Below, in pieces: positions 37,077-43,913 of a DNA stretch of 64,000 nt. Every line of letters starts with the position of its first letter. The stretch's first letter is position 1. A model generated the notes under the pieces. That model was not told where the DNA came from, ran no database searches, and saw only the letters and a program-made list of their open reading frames with translations. The position numbers were made by a program, and so were the translations under genes. This stretch comes from Pseudomonas viridiflava (lineage in GTDB: Bacteria; Pseudomonadota; Gammaproteobacteria; Pseudomonadales; Pseudomonadaceae), in NCBI RefSeq assembly GCF_900582195.1, contig NZ_UTHA01000001.1, forward strand, positions 682,001 through 746,000, written 5' to 3'.

Positions 37077-37859
37077 TTATTTTGTCTGATTGAGGACCAG
37101 CAGCAGCGCTGCCGTTTGCGCATCTGGCGTGCCGTCGAAGCGCGAAGGCCGGAAGTGCATCTGGAAGGCTGCGAGGACATGGCGCGTCGCCACGTCCAGT
37201 TCGCCGGTTTGCGGCGTGTCGTAGCCCAAGTGCGCCAATTGGGCCTGGAACCAACTGATGCTCGGCAATTCACTGCTGTTGAACAGCGCCTGCTGGCGCG
37301 CCACCGCTTGTTCGTTTGGCCACAGGCCGAGGCCTTCAGCGGCGAGGCGCTTCCACGGGAACAGTGGCCCCGGATCGAGTTTGCGCAGCGGCGCGATGTC
37401 GCTATGGCCAATGATGTGACGCGCACTGATGCCGTTGCGTTGGCTGATGTCCTTGAGCAGGACGATCAACGATTGAATCTGCGCTTCGCTGTAGGGATAC
37501 CACAGCCGCCCGGTCGGCGTGTCCTTGAAGCCCGGATTGACGATTTCAATGCCGATGGAGCTGGAGTTGAGCCAGGTCCGGCCCTGCCACTGGCTTTCGC
37601 CGGCATGCCAGGCGCGCTGGTTTTCGTCCATCAGCTTGTAGATGGTTCCGCTCTTGTCGTCGCCGATCAGGTAATGGCTGCTGACTTCACCGTGGGTCAG
37701 CAATTGCAGCGAGCGCTCCAGCGAGGTCGAGGTGTAGTGGACGATCACGAACTGAATACGGCTGTCGTAATTGGCCGAAGGATGGCTGGTGTCGTAACGC
37801 GGGCCGCTGGCACAACCAGCCAGAACGAGCAGCGAAGCAAGGAGAGTAAAGAATTTCAT
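37077..37859 (-). CDS. ampDh2: N-acetylmuramoyl-L-alanine amidase lipoprotein (AmpDh2/AmiD type)
   Basis: The 260-residue zinc amidase cleaves the bond between N-acetylmuramic acid and the stem peptide. It has a lipoprotein signal (MKFFTLLASLLVLAGC), an Amidase_2 domain with zinc ligands in FVIVHYT and IGHSDIAP, the catalytic-type SIGIEIVNPGF, and a C-terminal peptidoglycan-binding helical domain (about 185-255, LAHLGYDTPQTGELDVATRHVLAAFQMHFRP). It is the outer-membrane type rather than the cytosolic AmpD. The start at MKFFTL opens the signal peptide. Confidence 0.92.
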   Translation of the reverse strand: MKFFTLLASLLVLAGCASGPRYDTSHPSANYDSRIQFVIVHYTSTSLERSLQLLTHGEVSSHYLIGDDKSGTIYKLMDENQRAWHAGESQWQGRTWLNSSSIGIEIVNPGFKDTPTGRLWYPYSEAQIQSLIVLLKDISQRNGISARHIIGHSDIAPLRKLDPGPLFPWKRLAAEGLGLWPNEQAVARQQALFNSSELPSISWFQAQLAHLGYDTPQTGELDVATRHVLAAFQMHFRPSRFDGTPDAQTAALLLVLNQTK

Positions 37860-37960
37860 GGCAGAAGACAGTACACGCAAGACAGTAATGCAACAGTGTA
37901 ACGTACTGCCTTGCGTCTCGACGGTTAGCGGGCGGATTTAAACAAAATGGAACAAATCGC

Positions 37961-39988
37961 TCAGCCCAGCTCCACCCGGTTGCGTCCTGCATTTTTAGCG
38001 CGATAAAGCGCCTGATCGGCTCTTTTCAGTACCAGATCGCTGTGTTCTCCAGCACGGAATGTCGCCAGTCCCATGGAGATGGTGATGGTTACCCGCTCGC
38101 CCTTGAAGTGGAACGGGCAGGCTTCGATCGCTGCACGCAGGGTTTCCAGCAGTTTGGCGCCGACCGCAGGCGGCGTTGCCGGCATCAACAGAACGAACTC
38201 TTCCCCGCCGAAACGGGCAATGAAGTCGGAGCCGCGCAGGCGTTTACGCAACACCGTGGCAATAATTTTCAGCACCTTGTCGCCGGCAAGATGGCCGTAG
38301 TTGTCGTTGATGCGTTTGAAGTGGTCCAGATCGAGCATCGCCAGGCTCAGGGTGTTGCCGTGTTGCTGCCATTGCTTGATTTCATGCTCGAGGCGTTCGC
38401 TCCACGCAGCGCGATTGGGCAGCCCGGTGAGCGGGTCGATCAAGGCTTTCTGCCTTTGCACCTCAAGATGTTCGCGGAAACCCTGGGCTTCCTGCTCCAT
38501 ATGCGCCACGCGCTCGGACAGGCTTTTCAGCCGCGTGGCGACTTCCTGCTCGCGGGCATCGCGCTGCCTCTGGTGCTGGTCCATGGTGCCGAGCAGGCCT
38601 TCGAGGTGATTCTCCAGGACTTGCTTGAGGTCATCCAGATCGGCGGCTTCCTGCACGCTGGTCTGCAAGCCGTCGACTTGCTCGCGGATCTGCGTATCCA
38701 TGGCCCGCGCCGCTGAGCTGTTGTCGGCATGGCCTTCACTGGCAGCCTGCAGATTGCTTTGGAAGGCTTCGAGGCGCTCGTTGAGTTGTTGCAGATACGC
38801 TTCGAACTCGTGCTGACCGCTGTCGGTGATTGCCAGCATCAATGTCGCAAGATCGTCGAGGATCGGGATCAGTTCGTACCAGTTCAGACCGTGTTGCAGC
38901 CGCTCACGCATCGCTTCGGCTTGCGGACGGTGACGTTCTGGCAGGGTCAGGTCGTCGAGGAGACCGATCAGGGTGTCCTCGATGTGCTTGGCCACGGAGC
39001 TGTAGGACGGCTCCGGAGTGTCCGGCAGGGCGAACAGGATGTCGTGTTCGGATTGCTCCGGATCGATGGCGGCGAGCGCCTGCGCGATGGGCTCGGGCAG
39101 GGGCAGGCTGTCGAGGATCAGCGGCGCTGGATCACCGGGGTGGATCAGTTCATCAGGATTGATGGCGGCAGGCGTGATCTGCGTCTGAGCTGGTGCTGCG
39201 ACGAAAACAGGCTCGGGTTCGAAGTGCTCGGCCTTGGACTCGGTCGGATCACTGATAACTTCGCTGACGAGCGTGGGCGACTCGAAGGCCACCACTTCTT
39301 TTTCCAGCCAGGTTTGCGTGGCCGGCGTTGTTTCTGCGACAGGCACGGGTGCTTCGAGGGCAGGCTGCGCAGTTTCCGGTTCGGTTGGGTGGGCGCCAAG
39401 CGGTTGCAGCGGCTGCGCGACTTGGGTCGGTGCGGGTGATTCTGTTGCAGGCGCCTCTTCGCTGTCACGGCTACCAAACAAACGCTGCAACAAACCCGGA
39501 CGACCGGGCTCTGCGGGCGTTTCCAGCTGACTCAATGCCTTACCTTGCAAACCGCTGAGCTCACTCAACAGCAATGGCATTTCCCGCGCCGACCCGACGC
39601 GGCCATCCAGTTGTTTGGCGAATTTCTTCAGCGGCTGAGCGACTTCACGGGGCAGCGGCAGCGCCTGCAACTGCGTGACCAGCGATGTCAGTGCGGTGCT
39701 GACCTGATCGATGCGGGTTTCGCGGCGCTGCTCGGAATCGAGCACGGCTTTTTCCAGGCGCGGCAGCAGGGCGGCGAGGCCGGCGTCCATGTCGTCAGTG
39801 CGCACCACGTCGCGCATCTCTTTCATGCACTGATCAACGACTTTATCGGTGCCTTCGGCCGCGAGTGTGCTGCGCACCAGACCGCGCCGCAGCAAGTCGA
39901 GCCTGGCGGCCCAGCGGCGTTCGAGTTTGTCCTGTTGTTCGATGCTTTTGAGGTACTTCTCTTTCCAGCGCTGGGCGTCGTCGCTCAT
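37961..39988 (-). CDS. dgcH: GGDEF diguanylate cyclase (DgcH type)
   Basis: The 675-residue soluble protein makes c-di-GMP from two GTP. Residues 1-150 are helical, 165-300 are low-complexity and rich in Pro/Glu/Ala, 330-500 are coiled coil, and 505-675 form the GGDEF domain. The active site is RFGGEEFVLL, preceded by the inhibitory site RGSD at the correct five-residue distance, so feedback inhibition by product is expected. No transmembrane helix or known sensor domain is seen. It overlaps the upstream exo/endonuclease gene by ATGA and is the third gene after dsbA. Confidence 0.92.
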   Translation of the reverse strand: MSDDAQRWKEKYLKSIEQQDKLERRWAARLDLLRRGLVRSTLAAEGTDKVVDQCMKEMRDVVRTDDMDAGLAALLPRLEKAVLDSEQRRETRIDQVSTALTSLVTQLQALPLPREVAQPLKKFAKQLDGRVGSAREMPLLLSELSGLQGKALSQLETPAEPGRPGLLQRLFGSRDSEEAPATESPAPTQVAQPLQPLGAHPTEPETAQPALEAPVPVAETTPATQTWLEKEVVAFESPTLVSEVISDPTESKAEHFEPEPVFVAAPAQTQITPAAINPDELIHPGDPAPLILDSLPLPEPIAQALAAIDPEQSEHDILFALPDTPEPSYSSVAKHIEDTLIGLLDDLTLPERHRPQAEAMRERLQHGLNWYELIPILDDLATLMLAITDSGQHEFEAYLQQLNERLEAFQSNLQAASEGHADNSSAARAMDTQIREQVDGLQTSVQEAADLDDLKQVLENHLEGLLGTMDQHQRQRDAREQEVATRLKSLSERVAHMEQEAQGFREHLEVQRQKALIDPLTGLPNRAAWSERLEHEIKQWQQHGNTLSLAMLDLDHFKRINDNYGHLAGDKVLKIIATVLRKRLRGSDFIARFGGEEFVLLMPATPPAVGAKLLETLRAAIEACPFHFKGERVTITISMGLATFRAGEHSDLVLKRADQALYRAKNAGRNRVELG

Positions 39989-40863
39989 TCAGGGGTTCCG
40001 CGAGGGGCAGGACTCAACGCGGGCAATGCATCGGCCGTGAGCGAACCCGGCAGACGAATCTCTACCGCGACCGGCAGGTGATCGGAAATCGGTTGGGCCA
40101 GCACTTCGACCTTTTCCAGGGTCAGGGTCGGGCTGAGCAAAATATGATCAAGGCAGCGCTGCGGGCGCCAGCTGGGGAATGTTGCTTCCACCTGCGGGGC
40201 CAGCAGGCCGAGATCGCGTAACGGAGAATGTTGTAGCAGATCACTGGCATGGGTGTTCATGTCGCCCATCAACACTTGGTGTTTATAGCCACCGATCAGC
40301 TCACGAATATAGGCCAGTTGCAGGCTGCGGGTTCGCGCGCCAAGGGCCAGGTGCATCATCACCACCACCAGCGCTTCCGGGCCTTCGCCGAAACGCAGCA
40401 GAATTGCGCCGCGACCTTTCGGGCCGGGCAGCGGATGATCTTCGATCGCCGACGGTTTCAGACGACTGAGCACGCCGTTGCTGTGCTGAGCGAGTCGGCC
40501 GAGGTTGCGATTGAGTTGTTGATACCAGTAAGGGAAGGCGCCGAGTTGGGCCAGATGTTCCACCTGATTGACGTAGCCCGAACGCAGGCTGCCGCCATCG
40601 GCTTCCTGCAGGGCAACCAGATCGAAGTCGCCCAGCAGGTCACCGATCTTTTGCAGATTGCTTGAGCGCCCGTTATGCGGCAGCAGATGCTGCCAGCTGC
40701 GGGTCAGGTAATGCCGATAGCGCTCGGTGCTGATGCCGACCTGGATATTGAAACTGAGCAAGCGCAGACGCTGGTCTGCGGGCAGGCCCGTGGACTCCAG
40801 GTGATGCTCGTTGACCTGCGGATCATGCAGGCCAACGATGCGTTCAGACTTCCAGCGGCGCAT
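39985..40863 (-). CDS. Endonuclease/exonuclease/phosphatase family protein
   Basis: The 292-residue protein has the DNase I-like fold motifs: LRLLSFNIQVGIS, DLVALQEADGG, VVMMHLALGARTRSLQLAYIRELI, LMGDMNTHASD and CLDHILLSP with a final SDHLPVAVEIRL. These supply the Mg2+ site and the two catalytic histidines. No signal peptide is seen. Substrate could be nucleic acid or a phosphoester; the position between dsbA and the GGDEF gene, conserved in Pseudomonas, has not clarified it. It begins 14 bases after the dsbA stop. Confidence 0.87.
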   Translation of the reverse strand: MRRWKSERIVGLHDPQVNEHHLESTGLPADQRLRLLSFNIQVGISTERYRHYLTRSWQHLLPHNGRSSNLQKIGDLLGDFDLVALQEADGGSLRSGYVNQVEHLAQLGAFPYWYQQLNRNLGRLAQHSNGVLSRLKPSAIEDHPLPGPKGRGAILLRFGEGPEALVVVMMHLALGARTRSLQLAYIRELIGGYKHQVLMGDMNTHASDLLQHSPLRDLGLLAPQVEATFPSWRPQRCLDHILLSPTLTLEKVEVLAQPISDHLPVAVEIRLPGSLTADALPALSPAPRGTPE

Positions 40864-40877
40864 GGCGGTTGCCGCGC

Positions 40878-41519
40878 TTAGTTGGCAGCAGCCTTGGTTG
40901 CCGCTCGCTCTTTGGCGACCAGTTGGTCAGCCAGTTTCAGCGCTTGCTCGGCACCACCGGCAGAGCCGATGTCGAAGCGGTACTTGCCGTTGACGATCAT
41001 GGTTGGCACGCCAGTGATTTCATACTTTTTGGCCAGCTCACGTGCCTTGACGATCTGACCTTTGATGGCGAACGAGTCGAAGGTGGCGAGGAACTTGTCC
41101 TTGTCCACGCCCTGGGTGGCGAGGAAGTCAGCCATGTCGTTCTTGTCGGTCAGCTTCTTGTGTTGTTTCTGGATTGCTTCGAAAACCGCCGCGTGAACCT
41201 TGTGCTCGACGCCCATGGCTTCCAGGGTCAGGAACATTTGGCCGTGGGCATCCCACGGGCCGCCGAACATGGCCGGGATACGCACGAAATTGACGTCGGA
41301 CGGCAGTTTCTCAACCCAAGGGTTGATCACGGGCTCAAAGGCGTAGCAATGCGGGCAGCCGTACCAGAACAGCTCGACCACTTCGATCTTGCCAGGCTCT
41401 GCAACCGGTACCGGGTTGGCCAGTTCCACGTAAGGGGCGGCTGGGGCTTCGGCGGCTTGAGCGGTCACGCCGAACAGGCTGGCAGCGACGAGAGCGGCGC
41501 TGATGATCAGATTACGCAT
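40878..41519 (-). CDS. dsbA: Periplasmic thiol:disulfide oxidoreductase DsbA
   Basis: DsbA introduces disulfide bonds into exported proteins. The 213-residue product has a signal peptide (MRNLIISAALVAASLFGVTAQA) and the active site CPHC at residues 55-58 in ELFWYGCPHCYAF; the cis-proline loop is GVPTMIVNGKYRFD. It is the first gene of the probable dsbA-exo/endonuclease-GGDEF operon, behind CAGGAGTAAAG. A terminator separates it from the upstream cytochrome c4 gene. Confidence 0.97.
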   Translation of the reverse strand: MRNLIISAALVAASLFGVTAQAAEAPAAPYVELANPVPVAEPGKIEVVELFWYGCPHCYAFEPVINPWVEKLPSDVNFVRIPAMFGGPWDAHGQMFLTLEAMGVEHKVHAAVFEAIQKQHKKLTDKNDMADFLATQGVDKDKFLATFDSFAIKGQIVKARELAKKYEITGVPTMIVNGKYRFDIGSAGGAEQALKLADQLVAKERAATKAAAN

Positions 41520-41613
41520 GCTTTACTCCTGGACAATTTGGGTCGCCTCGCGCGACCTGTTTTCAGACAGATCCTGGCGGGCATGAGTTCTGTAGTGTAA
41601 CGGCAGCGGCCAC

Positions 41614-41640
41614 AAAAAAGGGCGGCCAAAGCCACCCTTT
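41614..41640 (-). terminator. Terminator after cytochrome c4 gene
   Basis: On the minus strand AAAGGGTGGC pairs with GCCGCCCTTT around a TTTG loop and is followed by further T residues. It is placed about 80 bases after the cytochrome c4 stop and upstream of dsbA. Confidence 0.85.
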
Positions 41641-41662
41641 TTATACTTGCTGCGACGGATTA

Positions 41663-41710
41663 ATCGAGCGTTAACGTTGCAGGAGATGTCCATCGCCTGC
41701 AGCGCTCGAT
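41663..41710 (-). other. Long 3'-UTR hairpin of the cytochrome c4 mRNA
   Basis: ATCGAGCG (41663-41670) pairs with CGCTCGAT (41703-41710), and inside it TGCAGG and GATG pair with CATC and CCTGCA around a two-base loop. It begins nine bases after the stop and precedes the intrinsic terminator, so it may stabilise the mRNA 3' end or be processed. Confidence 0.6.
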
Positions 41711-41719
41711 CCGTAGGCC

Positions 41720-42331
41720 TTAGTGCAGACCTTGAATGTAGCTGGAGACCGCAGCGATGTCTTCGTCGCTCAGGCGCTTGGCGATGGTCTGCATGGTCAT
41801 GGTGTCGCCGTCGTTGGTGCGGCCGCCTTCTTCCTTGCGGAAATCGGTCAGTTGCTTGGCGATGTATTGAGCGTGTTGGCCACCCAGATGCGGGAAGCCG
41901 GCAGCAGCGTTGCCGGCGCCGTTAGGCGAGTGGCAACCGGTGCAGGCTGGCAGGCCCTTGGCCAGGTTGCCGCCACGGAACAGCGCTTCACCGCGAGCGA
42001 CGATCTTCGGATCGGCGGCGCCGACGCTGCTTTTCTGACTGGCGAAGTAGGCGGCGATGTCCGCCAGGTCCTGATCACTCAGATTGGTCAGCAGGCCGGT
42101 CATTTCCAGAACGGTGCGCTTGCCCGACTTGATGTCGTGCAGTTGCTTGGTCAGGTAGCGTTCACCTTGACCGGCCAGTTTCGGAAAGTTTGGCGCCATG
42201 CTGTTACCGTCCGGGCCATGGCAGGCTCCACATACGGCGGCTTTTGCCTGGCCCGCTGCGGCATCACCGGCAGCATGGGCGAAGCCCGAGATTCCCACGG
42301 TCAACAGCAGACTCACGATCAATTTGTTCAT
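41720..42331 (-). CDS. cc4: Cytochrome c4, dihaem
   Basis: The 203-residue periplasmic or membrane-associated protein has a signal peptide (MNKLIVSLLLTVGISGFAHA) and two homologous haem domains with CGACH near residue 35 and CTGCH near residue 136; methionine ligands are likely in NSMAPNFPKLAGQ and in the DTMTMQTIAKRL region. Cytochrome c4 passes electrons from the bc1 complex to cbb3 or aa3 oxidases, matching the aa3 genes later in the window. It follows the c5-type gene by 43 bases. Confidence 0.94.
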   Translation of the reverse strand: MNKLIVSLLLTVGISGFAHAAGDAAAGQAKAAVCGACHGPDGNSMAPNFPKLAGQGERYLTKQLHDIKSGKRTVLEMTGLLTNLSDQDLADIAAYFASQKSSVGAADPKIVARGEALFRGGNLAKGLPACTGCHSPNGAGNAAAGFPHLGGQHAQYIAKQLTDFRKEEGGRTNDGDTMTMQTIAKRLSDEDIAAVSSYIQGLH

Positions 42332-42374
42332 CAGCTAATCCAACTACGGCTAAGGGTTAAGTTATGGACCGGGT

Positions 42375-42665
42375 TTACTCGCTCATCCAAAGGATGATGG
42401 CTTGGTAATCCTCGGCACTGCAGTCCATGCACAAACCACGCGGCGGCATCGCCTTGAAACCCTGGGTCACGTGTTGCACCAGCGTCCCCATACCTTTCGC
42501 CAACCTCGGCGTCCAAGCTTCCTGATCGCCTCTTTTGGGCGCCATGGGTAGTTGGCCGGAATGACAGGCACCACAAACACGGTTGTACACAGCTTCCGGA
42601 TCCTGTGTAGCCTGTGCGCTGTAAAGCGGCATCAAGACTCCGGCAGCCAGCAGCCATTTCGTCAT
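42375..42665 (-). CDS. Cytochrome c5-type monohaem protein
   Basis: The 96-residue protein has a signal peptide (MTKWLLAAGVLMPLYSAQA) and one haem site, CGACH, near residue 31. A second cysteine pair in GLCMDCSAEDY and the methionine of FKAMPPRG fit cytochrome c5, which carries an extra disulfide and a Met axial ligand. It is upstream of the cytochrome c4 gene on the same strand and divergent from engB. Confidence 0.9.
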   Translation of the reverse strand: MTKWLLAAGVLMPLYSAQATQDPEAVYNRVCGACHSGQLPMAPKRGDQEAWTPRLAKGMGTLVQHVTQGFKAMPPRGLCMDCSAEDYQAIILWMSE

Positions 42666-42856
42666 AAAACGACCTTTTCAGGGTTGAGAGCGTTCTGCGT
42701 TCTAATGCGCAATCAAGGTCTGTCGCTCTCGTGAACTTCATCCTACGCTGGGACAAAGCACACACAAAATCTGCGGCATTATATACTGGCGTCACTGAAA
42801 CGGAAGCGACACCGCGTTCCGCGCCCAATCCCGGCGCCGCCCACATCGGAAATCCC

Positions 42857-43501
42857 ATGCAACTCAAGAATCCCATCCTCGGCCTGTGCCAACAGTCCAC
42901 GTTCATGCTCAGTGCCGCCAAAGTCGATCAATGCCCTGACGACGAAGGCTTCGAAGTGGCATTCGCCGGTCGTTCCAACGCCGGCAAATCCAGCGCACTG
43001 AACACCTTGACTCACGCCAGCCTGGCGCGAACCTCGAAAACTCCGGGTCGCACACAGCTGTTGAACTTCTTCAAGCTAGACGAAGATCGTCGTCTGGTCG
43101 ACCTGCCGGGCTACGGTTACGCAAAAGTACCGATCCCGCTGAAGATGCACTGGCAGCGTCATCTTGAGGCTTACCTCGGTGGCCGCGAGAGTTTGAAGGG
43201 TTTGATTCTGATGATGGACATCCGTCATCCAATGACCGACTTCGACCTGCTGATGCTCGACTGGGCTGTCGCCGCCGGCATGCCAATGCACATCCTGCTG
43301 ACCAAGGCCGACAAGCTGACCTACGGCGCAGCCAAGAACACCCTGCTCAAAGTGCAGTCGGAAATCCGCAAAGGCTGGGGCGATCAAGTCACCATCCAAC
43401 TGTTCTCCGCACCAAAACGCATGGGCCTGGAAGAGGCCTACACTGTACTGGCCGGCTGGATGGAACTGGCAGACAAAGGCGCCGAGGCGGCAGCCGAGTA
43501 A
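42857..43501 (+). CDS. engB: Ribosome-biogenesis GTPase EngB/YsxC
   Basis: EngB (YihA) is an essential GTPase in 50S assembly. The 214-residue protein has G1 [10 protein letters not shown]2-like KTPGRT, G3 [10 protein letters not shown]4 TKAD and G5-like FSAPKRMG. I start it at [17 protein letters not shown] (42857), the normal N-terminus; the open frame extends further upstream without similarity. It is convergent with polA, and the ErsA gene lies between them on the polA strand. Confidence 0.96.
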   Translation: MQLKNPILGLCQQSTFMLSAAKVDQCPDDEGFEVAFAGRSNAGKSSALNTLTHASLARTSKTPGRTQLLNFFKLDEDRRLVDLPGYGYAKVPIPLKMHWQRHLEAYLGGRESLKGLILMMDIRHPMTDFDLLMLDWAVAAGMPMHILLTKADKLTYGAAKNTLLKVQSEIRKGWGDQVTIQLFSAPKRMGLEEAYTVLAGWMELADKGAEAAAE

Positions 43502-43513
43502 GACGGGATAGGG

Positions 43514-43637
43514 AAAAATTGGTTGTAGTGTGGTCAGGCAAGGCAAAGGTGATGCTCAAAAGCGGAGTTTAGGGGACCTAAATGAGCATTTTGAGTAGCG
43601 CCTTTAACGCAGCATGGCCGCGCTACAGCCAATTTTT
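43514..43637. repeat. 124-bp imperfect palindromic element
   Basis: End arms at 43514-43528 and 43623-43637 match in 14 of 15 bases when inverted (AAAAATTGGTTGTAG type). Inside, ATGCTCAAAA pairs with TTTTGAGTAGC, and GTTTAGG pairs with CCTAAAT. Both ends finish in five T residues on their own strand, so the whole can act as a two-way terminator for engB and for ErsA read-through. It resembles a small non-autonomous mobile element. Confidence 0.65.
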
Positions 43638-43641
43638 GGGC

Positions 43642-43772
43642 AAAAAAAGCCCCGGATTTCATTGGGGAGGGAGAAATTCCGGGGTTTAAGTTCCGAACCG
43701 CTAGGGCGGGGTTCAGATATCTGCCAACACTTAACACAACATAGGAGCATCGAAGGGCTTCACCAGCCATTC
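43642..43772 (-). ncRNA. ersA: ErsA small regulatory RNA
   Basis: The polA-engB spacer is where Pseudomonas ErsA is found, at the same locus as E. coli Spot 42. The predicted RNA runs from about 43772 to the T-run at 43642-43648, about 131 nt, close to the reported 132 nt in P. aeruginosa. It ends in a strong terminator: CCCCGGAATTTC pairs with GAAATCCGGGG, with the pyrimidine-rich loop TCCCTCCCCAAT. A C-rich single-stranded loop suits pairing with ribosome-binding sites. ErsA is known to repress algC and to depend on AlgU; the promoter here agrees. Confidence 0.82.
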
Positions 43773-43778
43773 AGTATC

Positions 43779-43806
43779 TCTGAGTGGTGTCCTTCCAGAT
43801 TAGTTC
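43779..43806 (-). promoter_or_regulatory. AlgU (sigma22)-type promoter of ersA
   Basis: GAACTA (43801-43806) and TCAGA (43779-43783) on the minus strand are separated by 17 bases and resemble the consensus GAACTT-N16/17-TCTGA with one mismatch in each half. The predicted start is about seven bases downstream, near 43772. Confidence 0.7.
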
Positions 43807-43873
43807 AGATTTTTTTCAAAAAGCTTTGGAATAATCCCGAGCGCTTTTCGAAATAAGCAGATTTTCCGGGGCT

Positions 43874-43894
43874 GCCGCGACGTCATGTCGCGGC
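43874..43894 (-). terminator. Hairpin after polA
   Basis: GCCGCGAC and GTCGCGGC form a perfect 8-bp stem 20 bases after the polA stop. No T-run follows, so it may slow polymerase or protect the mRNA end. Confidence 0.45.
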
Positions 43895-43913
43895 AAAACC
43901 GTCTTCAAAAGGC

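Larger units (their letters stand above)
43502..43913. other. 412-base gap between engB and polA
   Basis: It contains, in order, a 124-bp imperfect palindrome that may terminate transcription on both strands, the ErsA small RNA gene on the minus strand with its AlgU-like promoter, and a short hairpin just after polA. Confidence 0.7.
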
